Source of the DNA: Saxidomus purpurata
Taxonomy: Eukaryota > Mollusca > Bivalvia > Venerida > Veneridae
DNA: 64,000 bases
NCBI GenBank assembly: GCA_022818135.1
Contig: JAFMSR010000009.1
Coordinates: forward strand, 25,617,070-25,681,069
Direction: 5' to 3'
Position 1 is the stretch's first letter. The number at the start of each line of letters is the position of its first letter. Below are positions 29,401 to 44,400 of this stretch, one piece after another. A model generated the notes under the pieces. It saw nothing but the letters and a program-made list of their open reading frames with translations, did no database searches and had not been told where the DNA came from. The translations under genes were made by a program, and so were the position numbers.

Positions 29401-32400
29401 GTCATTTCAAAGTGGACTGGTTGTCATTTCAAAGTGGACAGTACCATTAACTGTTCAGAGTAGCGTTCACTGAAAATTAATTGACTGAATAGTGAACAGT
29501 GCAGATCATGATAAAACTGCACAGATTTTGAGGCTGATCATGATCTACACTAGCAGCAAAGGCAGAAACACTTGACTATAGCAGGGTAAAGAGAGATGGA
29601 AATATCTGAGGGCCCAGGTGGGGTACGGGAGATGACTGTGCTTGATGGTGTTTGGTTCATGACAAACTTTCACCTCCATCAAATTCCAGAGATCAGGGTC
29701 ATGAAAATATGTGAAATTTTTTTAGGAAAAACATAACTTGATGAACATTCTCATTTTAAAAATGTTAACAACCCATGGGTCTGCTATTACAACTTTTAGT
29801 TTCTGAACAGTGTCTCTAGACTATCCTCAATATTTACTATCTACTAAATTTCCAAGTATGTAAGACATTTCCTCATTTATCTGCAAACTGAAATTGCCTT
29901 TGGCCTATTATGTCTGTGTCATGAAATATTTATGTATTTATAATCATACAGGGGTTATTTTCTGTAATTTCGGAATGCAAGTTGCTGTCATTACCTTCAA
30001 TTGAAATTCTGTAACTGTAAAGTGGTAAATTTTCACAGTCTGGTGTACTGTAAACCAACAAATTTTTTCACTCTTATCTCGGAGGCCAGTTTTCAATATG
30101 TGAATAATTTAGTCTTGCTTTATGTTTCCTTCATTTTTTTTCTTCAGTTATTTCTAAAAAGACACAAATTTAAATATCTGAGTAAAGTCCAACATCGACA
30201 GAACGTGAACATTAATTGGCAAGAAAATCAATTGGTTTACAGTAGTCATAATTAAAGACGGACTTTCAGGTCCTGGAGTCTGTGTACCATGCATGAAGTC
30301 AAATTGTTTTTCATGTATTTCCCGTATCTATTTATCCCTTTGAAGGCTTATCATGAAAGTTAGGTCAAATGTGCAAAACCGTGTTCCAACAATGCCAGGT
30401 CAAGGTCACACAGGGGTCATTGGTGTCTTCTACATATCTCCAAAACCCCTTGAAAGATTTTCATTAAACTAGGGTCAAATGTTAATATCACCAAGACAAT
30501 TGTGTAGAAATCGAGTTTCAGTCATGTGACAATATTTCATGCCTACTGTGTAACTCCTTAACTGCAAGCCTTAATTCATAATGTTACAACACAGAATCTG
30601 TAATTCAGCCATATTGGTTGAAGGTCAAGGTCATACTTAGAAGTCAAAGGTCTATAACTCTGTGCAAATTTTTATAAGACTATAGCCTTTATATGATGTT
30701 ATTTGGGGACAAACCATTTTCTAGCACGGTATGTAAATCAAATTCAGTGATGACTACTTCAAAAACTTCATTTTGAATTGTGAACTTTCTATTTCAGCAG
30801 CGTGTTCATCGGACATGTTCAAGTGTAAAAATGGCGAATGTATCTACGAGAACTGGAAGTGCGACCGAGACTACGATTGCGAGGACCACTCAGATGAGAA
30901 CATTGATTATGCCAGCTGCAGTAAGTTACCATAGCAACTGCATAATTATGTTAAAAAGTATGCAAATGAAAAATCCAGGTAACACATTTATCTGAAACAT
31001 TCCCAACTTAGATGTTCCGGACATGTTTTTTCGCTGTCATAAACATTAAATTTTGACCACTTCCCAAAATGGCTGAAATTTGGTAATAATGCTTGTAAAA
31101 TGAACATTGCCAAAGTTATTAACAAAATATATGAATCTGTATCACGATTTTATTCCTATTGTGTATAGAGAAAAAGCAGTGAAAATTTTGTTTGACTTTT
31201 CAAGTCAAAAATTGAGGATTCACCATTTCTGTTATGTATATTTAATTAATACTTTTCAATAAGAGAAATATCTTGAATCATAACTTATTGTTTTTACATG
31301 TTTTCAAAGCATTTATTGTGTTTTCAACATTGTTGACCATAATCTAATATGGAAATTTTGAAGGGTAATATAACTTGAAATAACCCAAAGAAATGAACTA
31401 AATGGCAGAAAAAGGTGGACATGAGATTGTTCAGCAGACTTATTGCCCAGTTTTACTTGCAGCTTACCAGTGTGGGTCAGGTCAGTTTATGTGTCAAAAG
31501 GATTCCTCGTGCATCACTGACAGCTGGGTGTGTGACGGGAATTACGACTGTGAAGATAAAAGTGATGAAGTTAACTGTAGTAAGTGTTTTTGTTGTCCTT
31601 AATACTACCTACAGGTCAAAACAAGTCCTTTTCCTGACTCATTTCCTACCAAAGCAGTTTGATTTGTTTTGGCATTGTCCATTGGTTCTTCTGTCCATCT
31701 GGAATTGTATCTAAGACATGGTTTGAGGTATTTGATAAAAGTTGGTAGAAATGCTCCCCCCCCCCATCCCGCGGTCCCTGAAGAAATTGGATGTTTCAAG
31801 TTGAGCCAGACTGCTTGAATGTAGAATTCCATTGTCAAGGCCTTTTGAACTGTTCTCATGTTGTCTGTTTAGAAACTTCGAAATTCATTTTCTCTGAAAG
31901 TAGTTGTCAGAGTTTTATTTCATCAGGCACAAAATCATCACCATATTCTTTTTTCGCCAGAAGGAAGTTTGGGGAAATCCTTTAACTTTCCTGACAGCTT
32001 TCGCAGTAAAATTTGTTAGATTGAAGTACAGGAACATAGCAGATTCATATATAGAAAATCTCTGCAGCAGTTTTTTAGGCAGAGAGATGTAAAATTTTGT
32101 AGCTTTCAGTCTATAGGCATTTGGAAGTTAAAGCATAAATGGCCTTTGAGGTCTTGTGCCCTCTGTACATTTCAATTTTTAAGCATAAATAGAATATATT
32201 ACACTTTGTGGATTTTATTATGTGTTATTGTTCTGACATATGCATGACAGTCGTAGATGATCCAGTACTTCTAGTGCATGTATGTGAAACCTTCAGATGT
32301 CTTGTAGATGAATGGTTCCGTAATATGTAAATGTTTATCACGATTTTTGTTTGAAAATGTCCCTTAAATGTCAACATTTACTGATACATCTCCGAATTTC

Positions 32401-35400
32401 TCTTTTTTATTTGCATTTTCTTTATTGCATGGGGTAGAAAAACTCTCGTGTGATGTTATGGTTAGCATATTAAGCTATTTTATTTCCCTTTGTATTAGGT
32501 GCTCGCATCTATAAGTTGAATATATTAATATTGATGCCGAGTCTATGTGAATATTGTCTATTTGCATGTTACGAAAATAGTTCTTGAGCATTATTGGGCA
32601 AAACGTTGCCACTTTGTAGTTCAATAATTACACTAGTGTATGCTGGTTTCTGCTGAAGTACTTCCTGGACTGTTGGAAACTTCTGCAGTGCCGTTACCAT
32701 GGCGTCTTGTGAACAGCCTGGTGGTTATTCAAGTTCAGCTCCATGGCAGAGAAAGGTTATACAGGAAAAAAGCATACCTGCTGAAACGTTTAGAGTTTTA
32801 AAAAATGTGCCTGTTTAAGATACCATAATATTCTGCCCTCTCCGGCAAGACATTTGGTAATAGACATTTACATCTGAAGGCAGTCCATTATTGCCTTTTA
32901 GGGACGTGTATTGGTAGTGGGAAACACCTTTCAAGGGCAGTCCATTATTGGCTTTTTAGGGCGGTTCATTTGGTAGTAGGCATGACCTTTTGAAAACAGT
33001 ATTGTATTTCCTACTTATGGCTTTGTTGTTGGTCATAGGCATTGTCCTCCGAGGGCAGTGAAGTGTGTAGTTGGCATAGTACCCTGAAGGCAGCTTTGTA
33101 GTAGACATGTACGAGTATGATCCCCAGAGAACAGCCTGTATGGTTGTACGCATAGCTATTCTTGTTGTTTCTAACATATATGCACTCCAGTAGGCCTATG
33201 TAACTAAAATTCTGACTTGGGAGTATAAAGAATATTTTGCCGGATAATGTTGGTCAAATCAATGTAGACCGCCTCAATGTCTATGGCTGACATTAACTTT
33301 ATCTCCAACATCAAATAGATGTATGGAATACTTTTGCCTGATATGGCAATATATCCGCAGACATAGACAGTGAAATATTTTGTATTGCACCAGATTTTGG
33401 TAAGGAATGAATAATGTATTACTAGTCTGTTTTACAATGCTTTTGTGACTGCATTATGACAGAATGAGATAAAATCCTGCTGTATTAGTGTTCATATGGT
33501 CCATTTCTTGATCGAGGAGATTATAGAAATGATCTTGTGTGTCTGTCTTTCCGTTTAACTTGTAACTTAGATGTTGGTGTTACTGAAATGCATCAAACAT
33601 TTCAGAGGGATGCAGGAAGCACTGTTCTTTGCAGACTTTACTTAATATGTGATACAGTAATGTACACCTTGAAACAATTTGAACTTGTTCCTTATATATG
33701 GAGTATGTTATATCCATATCCAATTTTCATATTAAATTAAGCAGAAAAAAAATTTGGCCCAGAAAATTTGTTCTTTATATCCAGAATGTCACTATCGGGA
33801 GACGTTATATTCAGAGTTTACTGTATTTGTTTACATACAGAGTTTACTGTATTTGTTTACATCCAGAGTTTTCGGTATTTGTTTATATACATAGTTTACT
33901 GCATTTGTTTACAGCAATGAATTGCACAGATAAACAGTTTAAGTGCACATCAGGGCGTTGTATAGACAAGGACTGGACATGTGATGGGGAACCAGACTGC
34001 CGCGATGGTTTGGACGAGAGTCCGACTGCAGGATGTGGTAAGATTGTTGTCTCTGCTACTGTGACTGGGCCTGCCTTCTTGGTTGAGTGGTTGAGTGGTT
34101 ATGGTCGCTGACCTTAAAGGACTTATCCTGTCACTTTTTGAGGGTCATTTGTGTAAACCCAGTTTCCAACATGACTTATTCTGGGTTCTTTTTTAGCTCA
34201 CCTGGCTATGCCAGGGTGAGTTTTTCTGATCAATGATTGTCCGTCGTCCGTCAACATTTTGATTCAAATGACATCTCCTCTGAAACCACTAGGCCAATGT
34301 TGATAAAACTATGCAGGAATGTTCCTTGCATGAAGCTCTACCAAAATTGTTCAAAGAATTCCATTCCATGCAGAACTCTGGTTGCTATGGCAAAAAATAG
34401 GAAAAACTTTAAAAATCTTCTTCTCTGAAACCACAAGGCCTAGAGCTTAGATATTTGGCATGTAGCATTGTCTAGTGGACCTCTACCAAGATTGTTCAAA
34501 TTATGACCCCCAGGTCAAAATTGACCCCTTAGTTTTTGCATAGGAATATATAGGGAAAACTTTAAAAATCTTCTTCTCTGAAACCACAAGGCCTAGAGCT
34601 AAGATATTTGGCATGTAGCATTGTCTAGTGGACCTCTACCAAGATTGTTCAAATTATGACCCCCGGGCCCCCGGGAAAATTGACCCCGCACTGGGGGTCA
34701 CTTAGTTTTGCATAGGAATATATAGGAAAAACTTTAAAAATCTTCTTCTCTGAAACCACAAGGCCTAGAGCTTAGATATTTGGCATGTAGCATTGGCTAG
34801 TGGACCTCTACCAATATTGTCAATTCAAATTATAATATGACCCCCCGGTCAAAATTGACCCGCACCGGGGGTCACTTAGTTTTGCATAGGAATATATAGT
34901 AAAAACTTAAAAAATCTTCTTCTCTGAAACCACAAGGCCTAGAGCTTAGATATTTGGCATGTAGCATTGGCTAGTGGACCTCTACCAAGATTGTTCAAAT
35001 TATGACCCCGGATCAAAATTGACCCGCACCTGGGGGTCACTTAGTTTTACATAGGCTTATATAGTAAAAACTTTAAAAATCTTCTTCTCTGAAACCACAA
35101 GGCCTAGAGCTTAGATATTTGGCAGGTAGCATTGGCTAGTGGACCTCTACCAATATTGTTCAAATTATGACCCCAGCAGGTCAAAATGGACCCCCCGCCC
35201 GTGGAGGGGGTCACTTAGTTTTGCATAGGAATATATAGTAAAAACTTTAAAAATCTTCTTCTCTGAAACCACAAGGCCTAGAGCTTAGATATTTGGCATG
35301 TAGCATTGCCTAGTAGACCTCTTTTAAAGTTTGTTCAAAATATGCCCCTGGGGTCAAAATTGACCTGTGCCCGGGGGGGACCATTTGTTTTACAAAGGCG

Positions 35401-38400
35401 TATATAGGAAAACTTATTTGGTATATAACATTATCTAGTGATCTTCCACCAGGCAAGTGGACTTGTACCAAGGTGAGCGATATAGGGCCATCTTGGCCCT
35501 CTTGTTTAAATGAAGGATGGGCATCTAGTACTAGTCCTTCCCAAGAACAATGGTAATAGACTGCTTAGCTGTGTGTAGCTGAAGAACTGTTGAAACAGGA
35601 GTCAAACCTCGTATCAAAAAGTAATGAAAATAAACTACTTTGTCTGCAAAAGCTGTGATCATGCTATCTCTAATCCCTGAAACTACTTTATTTCTAAAAT
35701 GGACTTGTCCATATTTCAAAATGGACTGGATGGATTTCCTGCTGACAGGCTCAGCCGCGTGACCCTGCTCTTCTTTAGAACTGTCTCTTTAAATACATTG
35801 TAAATATGTTGCACAATTTGAATGTTATGCTGTATTTGTTATGTCACAGAGAAAACAGTACAGTCAAACCTGTGAACAAAGACCACTGTTGGGGAGCTTC
35901 AAATGTGGACTTTGTTTGCAGGTGGTCTTTAGTCACCGTTTGTTTCTGCTATAGATGAACATTGCACTGTCATCTCCCTACTGTTTTTCATTCACAGGGC
36001 GGTTTTTATTTGGAGGTGGTCTTTAACACAGGTTTGACTGTATATTGGAGAACATAAATTGGTTAGGCAGACTGACTAGCATATGTGTGATCAGTACGAC
36101 ATGTTTCCATTTTCAGACGTTGTGACCTGTGATAAGAATATGTTCAAGTGTGCCAACTATCGTTGCCTAGAGTGGGAGTTTTACTGCGACACAGATGATG
36201 ACTGTGGCGACGGAAGTGATGAAGATCCCCTCGTCTGTGGTAAGTCACACTCTATAGTCACCTGTTGTAAGTTACACTCTATAGTCACCTGTTGTAAGTT
36301 ACACTCTATAGTCACCTGTGGTAAGTCACACTCTATAGTCACCTGTGGTAAGTAATTTGTGAATACAACACTTTATAGTCACCTGTGGTAAGTTAAACTT
36401 TGTGAATACCTTTGGTAAATTCAACTTTCAGAATACCTGTGGTCAGTTATAAGCTTTCTTGATACCTTTGGGAAATCGAACTTTCCAGGTGTTTGTTGTA
36501 AATTAAACTTTGCAGATGATTGTGGTTAGTTACTCTTTCCAGATGATTGTGGTAAGTTCAGCTATCCAGATGATTGTGGTAAGTTCAGCTATCCAGATGC
36601 TTGTGGTAAGTTAAGCTATCCAGATGATTGTGGTAAGTTAAGCTATCCAGATGATTGTGGTAAGTTAAGCTATCCATATGATTGTGGTAAGTTAAGCTAT
36701 CCAGATGATTGCGGTAAGTTCAGCTATCCAGATGATGGCAGTAAGTTAAGCTATCCAGATGATTGTGGTAAGTTCAGCTATCCAGATGCTTGTGGTAAGT
36801 TCGATGCTTGTGGTTAGTTATTAGTTATTTCCAGATCCTTGTAGTGGTAAGTAAGTTACTCTTTCCAGATGATTTTGATAAGTTAAGCTTTCCAGATACT
36901 TGTGTTTAGTTATTATTTCCAGATCCTTGTAGTGGTAACTTTACCTTTCCAGATGCTTGTGGAAGTTAAACCTTTAAGATACTGTGTACTAAGCAAAACA
37001 TGTATATTTACTGCACTTCTGTTGTCAGAAATTATGTATCCTATGTACTGTTTGATTATTGAACTATCTTTAATGACTGCATTTTAGTGCATAAGAATAG
37101 GATTACCAATTCAGTAATTAACATATTTACAACAATAAACTTGGAGTTTAATGGTTGCGTACTGTTTTTAACGGCTACTGATTATGCAGTCACAAATGAA
37201 AAATCAAATATTAAAAAGGCAAAAAATAACTTTTATAGGAGTCACTATGTACTGCTTAAACTGTATATTTGAATATGTATATGATTTTATATTTGAAAAT
37301 GTGTGTGGTTTGCTTTGTTTCAGATTATCATGATGCGTGTAATTCCTTCGAATTCAAATGCGACGATGGTTACTGTATTTATGATGATGAAATATGTGAT
37401 GGTGTCCCAAACTGTCCTGATGGATCCGACGAGTTACACTGTCCAACCAGCGTGTGTAGCAACTCTACACAGTTCTTCCAGTGTGTTAACAAAGCTTGTG
37501 TTGAAATGAATCGTGTTTGTGACGGAGTCAATGACTGCGGGGATAACAGTGACGAATCGCCTGACTGTGGTAAGTCCTCAGCCATTTTCGGCTATTATAA
37601 ACTTTGTGTACAATGCATGTGAAATAAGGATCCTATTGCTGTGTTTGTGTAGGTAAAATATCACTGTCAGTTGTATTAGAATTGCAGTGCTTTTTCAGGT
37701 TCCCCATGGCTTCAAAAGTCATTCGCCACTTCTCAACCAGTGTAGTGGTTGTAAGGCAATTGAAATTTGATCTGATACACTTTTTGTTTTTGCTACTTGT
37801 CAGAGTTTGGTAACATTGACAAATAGGAGAGTGGGCCCTGTTTTGGAAAGGTGATGTGGTGAGGTTGAGCACAGGAGCAAGTATCAAACTGACAATGAAG
37901 CCATGCACACAATTGGTACAGATTTGTGAGGTGTAAGCCCTGTATGACTAACATGTCAGTTGGCAGTTTCTTATGAAGAAGAAGGTTGTACTTTAGTAAT
38001 GGTAATTCCCAGGAGCAGTGGTTAGGTAAATCTGCCTATAACACTGAGTGTAATACGGTTGAACAAGTGTTAAACTGCGAGAAATGAAGCAGCAAACAAA
38101 TATGTGAAACATATGTTGTCAGTATGAAGACTCTACTGTTTTCAGATATTGACGAGTGCAAAGAGAGACAACCCTGTAGCCAGATATGTAACAAAAAGAT
38201 CATTGGTTTTGAGTGTATGTGTAATCCAGGGTACAAGCTTCGAGCAGACCAGCGGACTTGTGAAGGTACGGAAAAACTTAATAATAATGTAAAAGAGATG
38301 CTCAAAGCAGTCATTATACCCCCGAAACGAAGTTTAGGGGAGTATATAGGAGTCACCCTGTGGTTGGTCTGTCGGTCGGGCGGTCTGTTGCATTTTCCTT

Positions 38401-41400
38401 GTCCGGAGCATAACTTGAAAACTACTAGTTGGAATTCAATACAACTTAATACAATGGTCAAACACATTGAGAGGAAGTGCAGTGCTCTAGAACCATAACT
38501 CCATCTAGACTAATTACAGATTTATTGCCCTTTGTTACTTTTCCTTGTCCGGAGAATAACTTGAAAACTACTGGTTGGAATTCAATACAACTTCATACAA
38601 TGGTCAAGCACATTGAGAGGAAGTGCAGTGCACAAGAACCATAACTCCATCTTGACTAATTACAGAGTTATTGCCCTTTGTTACTTTTCCTTGTCCGGCG
38701 CACAACTTGAAAACTACTGGTTGGAATTCAATACAATTTCATACAATGATCAAGCACAATGAGAGGAAGTGCAGTGTACAAGAACCATAACTCTATCTTG
38801 AGTATTTACAGAGTTATTGCCCTTTGTTACTTTTCCTTGTCGGGAGCATAACTTGAAAACTACCAGATGGAATTCAATACAACTTCATACAATGGTCAAG
38901 CACATTGAGAGAAAGTGCAGTGCACAAGAACCATAACTATATCTTGAGTATTTACAGAGTTATTGCCCTTTGTTACTTTTCCTTGTCCGGAGCATAACTT
39001 GAAAACTACTATTGGAATTCAATACAACTTCATACAATGGTCAAGCACATTGAGAGGAAGTGCAGTGCACAAGAACCATAACTCCATCTTGACTAATTAC
39101 AGAGTTATTGCTCTTTGTTACTTTTCCTTGTCCAGAGCATAATGCAAAAACTACAAGTTGGAATTCAATACAACTTCATACAATGGTCAAGCACATTGAG
39201 AGGAAGTGCAGTGCACAAGAACCATAACTCTATCTTGACTAATTACAGAGTAATTACCCTTTGTTACTTTTCCTTGTTAGGAGCATTATTCGAAAACTAC
39301 TGGTTGGAATTTAATACAACTTCATACAATGGTCAAGCACAATGAGAGGAAGTGCAGTGCAAAAGAACAATAACTCTATCTTGACTCATTTCAGAGTTAT
39401 TGCCCTTTGTTACTTTTCCTTGTCCGGAGCATAATACAAAAACTATTGGTTGGAATTCAATACGACTTCATACAATGGTCAAGGACACTGAGAGGAAGTG
39501 CAGTGTACAAAAACCATAACTCTATCTTGACAAATTACAGAGTTATTGCCAAGAACAATATCTCTTTTTAGTTTATTTGCAGGTATTCTGTTACTACGAA
39601 CTTCCTCAGTTTATAAAGCAGTTTTTCGGGGGTATTAATCACATTTAGTGATATTTCTAGTTAACTGAATGTTTTGATATTCTCTTCAATATTTAATTTG
39701 CACAAGTAGTGACTTCAAAGAATTTATGAATGCAGTCGAGACTGCCTTGGCGACTCCTTGAATAAAGCGACTCCCGGTCACATGCGACCTTCTTTTATGC
39801 GCCCAATGCACTTTCCTATATAAGTAGAATTCCTGTCTGATGCGTCAAGCGACTGTGAATTCCGGCTCTCAAATCAATAATTAGATTATTTTAACGACAT
39901 TAAGACACTTTTTTGCACTTTATTTCCTCGATAGAGTTACTGTTCCTTATCTCGTTTGATGTTGTTTGAACCTAGAACGTCTTTTGTTTACAAAAATAGC
40001 AGCTCAAGAAAGTAAAAAAAAAAGAACTGTTTGGCACTAGAACAGCGTGTTAAAAAATTAGAGTTGCTCGATTGGAGGTAAACAAGCTTATAAAATTGCT
40101 GAAGAATTCAAGTACAGCTAGTCACAGATTCAAAATCTTCTGAAAAGAAAGCTAGTAGAAGTATCTTACTTCGAAAAAAATGTCACCGGTGAATAAATGA
40201 AGGCCTGCAATATTAAGCAGGAAATGAAGAAATAAACACATTGACTTGTGAAGGCTTAAAGATGTAGTCAGTAAGTGAGTGAATATCACGGGGCCTCAAT
40301 ACAGGAACAGGCTTTCAATTTTGCATGCTAACAAGGCAATTTGTGACTAATAAATTTAAGACAAAGCATTTCAAACAGTTTGAACTCTTTATGTTAAAAA
40401 GAGGATTATATACGTGTAGTTCACTGAAGAAAATCAAGCAGTTGTATGTAAAACCAGAACTAAGGTAGCTATTTGAGCATTTGGTTAACAGTGAGACTGT
40501 TTTAAGGGACTCCCATTCATATATGACCTATTTTGCTGTTTCCCGAGGCAGGTCTCTTAAAACAGCCAGGGCCTCCCAGCAGTGCACTCCCCTCCCCCTC
40601 CCTTTCTTTAAAAAACCACTCAAAACTCCCATTATTCCGCCCCCTCAATTCACTTTCACAAGTTTAAGTTGAGGGCTTCACTAAATAAAGTCACCGATTT
40701 CTTGACTGTATTTTTTAGATTTACGTGTAATTTAGTTAAACTTGTTGAGGTTTTTTCCCCTAATATTTGACAAATTTGCCACGTCACTTTGATACATCTA
40801 GATATTGTTGTCATCTAATTGTAAAGAACTAATAATTTTGTTCTTGTTGCGGCCATCAAACTTGATTTATGGGAACCAAGTCTATAACAACAGCTATAGG
40901 TCTGGGAAGTCCAAATGGCCATTCTTTTTTCATCGCCATTTGGTGTTTAAGATGTACTTTGCTTTGAACACCCCCTCCCTCATTACCTTGTAGACTCTGA
41001 ATTTCTCCCTATTTCAGCTCGTAGTGACTTCTCCCAAAATTTTTTGTTCTAGCTCAGTTCCACTGTATTTAGATTTACAGTGTACAGTGTTTAAGTTGAA
41101 GATTGCCAAGTCACTGATCATCGTGTTTCAAATCTATTTTCGCGTACACTCGGCTTTTCATTTCGTGACTATCATTGGTCATGCAAGTTTTTCAAATCAA
41201 TTGTTAAATATAAATGTGAGTATCACGTTTTTGCCTTAAGTATTCTCGTGTGTTTACTGCATTAAGAAGTAGATCACTTAGTGCACTAGGTGGCTACCAA
41301 ATTTGATAATTCTTTTAAAGGATTCAGCTGGCATTATTTTCAGTAAAGATTTGCATCGATTGAAGCTCTGTGTATATGTTTCTGTTACAGACGTGGATGA

Positions 41401-44400
41401 ATGTAAAACCGAGTACCCATGCTCACATTTCTGTCACAATACAGTTGGTTCATATTATTGTAGCTGTGCAGAGCATTACGCGCTAAAGGGCGATCAAAGG
41501 CACTGCCGTCTGACCAGTGAAGGTAAGCATGCTCTCGAAAAAGAATTAAGAAAAATAACTAGATAAATAAACGTTTCAATTTTGTTTGCAGAAACGTGTT
41601 TGTTTTTCAATAATACATGTTCAGAAATGGAATTCGGTATTAACTTTAAAAAAAGGAAACCGTGATCAATCAAGTTCATAAGAAGTTGGGGTTATACTGG
41701 GATTGAAAGTGATTTGACTTGATATGGTTTTATGCTGTGCATATACAAAGACATAGTGTGAAATTATGATATTTTTTTGTGTATACAAGCGTGGCACAGC
41801 ATTAACCTGTTCGCATAGTGATTAAGTGTCCCTAGTTTGATCCCCACCAGTGCCATCGTGGTAGTTTCCTTAGACAGGACACAGTTATTTCCTAATTGCC
41901 TCTCTCTTTTCGAGGTTGGTTGCACCTGGAGTGAGATTTGACAGTGATAAATCTAACTCGTAAGAACTTGTTTCGCAGTCGAGAATAAGTAAATTAACAT
42001 AAATAAAATCTCTGTATATACATGTAAAGATGTTCATGTATTTTCATACTTTTACTTTCAGCGGGGCAGCCATACTTACTGGTGTCCAATCGTTACTTCA
42101 TTAAGAAAGTTACCTTGAACGGAACCAATGACATCATTGTCACTAACCTGACGCACTCTGTCGCCATCGACTTTGATTATAAAGAACAGAAACTCTACTG
42201 GACTGATATACACAGCCAGAGTAGTACTATAAATAGAATCTCAATCAACGTTTCAACTAACGAGTCAGCAGAGGTGAGTCTTGTATACAGACCGTATGTG
42301 TGTATTGGAGTTTATTGAGTCAAAACTTTTTTAAAAGGGGTCATTTTATTTGGGGTTGTAGGTATAACAGCACAGTTTTGAACTTATAGAGACATGAGAT
42401 TCAGTAGTTATACAGATTTGTTACATTGCACAAGATAAAATCACAGGCATTTGATAATGTTGAATGATTGGTACAAAAACAAGCTTGCAAATATGTCTGC
42501 ACATGGAATATACACTGTGTATATAGAATTAACCTATTATTAAATTTTGAAATGGTCTTTAAGAGACCTTTTTACTATAAAATGGGCCATTTGGTTCCGA
42601 AATGTTTGTTATTAATAGTGAGGACAGTCTTAATATCGGTACTTTACTGTAGTATCGTCTGCAAAAATGTATGCTGCCGGTATGAATTTCGTGTTACCTG
42701 CATCAGCATTTTAGCATTTTTATATCAAGACTTCCTCACATTGTCAAAACTTGCAGAGAGAATCAGTAAGAATATGAAGGTTTGTTTGGACACATGCTGC
42801 ATTATATGTTAGTGCATTTTAACAACCAAGTTGCCATGGTTACAGTAAACAGCTGAGTAAATTTGACAACAGTTTTTATGAAGAACTGCTTTCAGCTGTA
42901 AACTGAATGATATAATTTTCTTATTTAGGTATTGCACAGTTCAACTGTTTTGAACCCCGATGGCATGGCCGTAGATTGGATTGGCCGCAACTTATATTGG
43001 TGTGATCGTAACACTGACACCATCGAGGTGTCTAAACTTGATGGCAAATATAGAAAAATTCTGATAAAAGATAAGTCATTCCTTAGAGAACCTAGGGCTC
43101 TGCAGCTGTTCCCGAAATACGGGTACCTGTTCTTGTCCGACTGGGGAGATAAGCCCCACATCAGTCGTATTTCCATGGACGGTAAAGTCAAGATGCATAT
43201 CGTGACAGAAGAAATTGCCTGGCCCAATGCATTAACTATTGACTATGTGACAGAGAAATTGTTCTGGGCTGATGCAAATTATGATTACATCGCGATGGCC
43301 GACCTGGACGGAGAAAATCGCCATGTTATAATCAGCGAGAATCTTCCGCATACGTTCGCACTAACAACGTTTATGGATGCAATATACTGGACAGACTGGG
43401 AGACGAATGGCGTGTTTACGGCTGAGAAATTTTCTGGCGAAAAGAGGGATAGACTGGTTACCATGTTACACAGGCCGATGGACCTGGTTGTCTACCATGC
43501 CATGAGACAGCCTGAAAGTAAGTTATCAATTGTTACAAACTTGCAACCAGTCATAGTCGGTTAGTCTGATAACAAAATCGGGAAACAGACATCATTTGTG
43601 AGAGGACTTTGGCTAATTATATCATTACTTATTTAATTAACACAAAAAAGTGTTAAGAAATCCACATTACATGTTTTTGAGATGATTTTAATTGTTTATG
43701 TATATTGTTGTAGGAAGTTCTTTTGAACTAGAGATCTGGCGGTACAAAGCTTGATTCTGTGCCCCACTCTGATGGTAGTAACAGTCTGAACATGTCCTCC
43801 TCTGAAGTCAAGTGGTTAGAGTCACTGACTTAAAATCAGTAGATGGAGGGCCATGGGTTTGAGCCCTGTCACCAACCATGACTCTTTTAGTGAGAAAGTT
43901 GGTAGTTTCTTATGGCTGGTAGGAGTCTAGGACTTGGTCTTCCCAGAAACCATTGCTAGGAGAACTGTCCGCGTGTAATAAATGACAAGAACACAGTTTG
44001 AACAAGAGTTAATCTTATACAACAACAATATGAACATACTGGTTTTATTTTCCAGTGAAGAAAAATCCCTGTGAAGACCTTAACTGCAGTCACTTGTGTT
44101 TGTTACGGCCTGAGGATATTGATGGAAAGAGACAAGATGCCAGTGCAGTATGTGCCTGCCCGGAGAACCATGAGCTGAATAAAGATAACAGAACCTGTAC
44201 AGCTGCCTGTGACAGGTGAGAGGATGGTAGCATGTGGGGATAGGGAACCCCCTTGAACTGTAGAATGTTTTGTTCCGCTCTTCAAATTTTTGAGAATTAC
44301 TTTGAAGCTTTGGAAAATATGTTGGTTTTTTATTCCAGATATGTATTTAAAAATGTTTACTGGTTACTTTGATGAAGTGTAGCACAGTATGGTCCCGGGT

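Noticed and set aside
39115..39345. Open frames within element M units (also at 58451 and 58597)
   Set aside because: Repeat-derived, no start context and no known domain.
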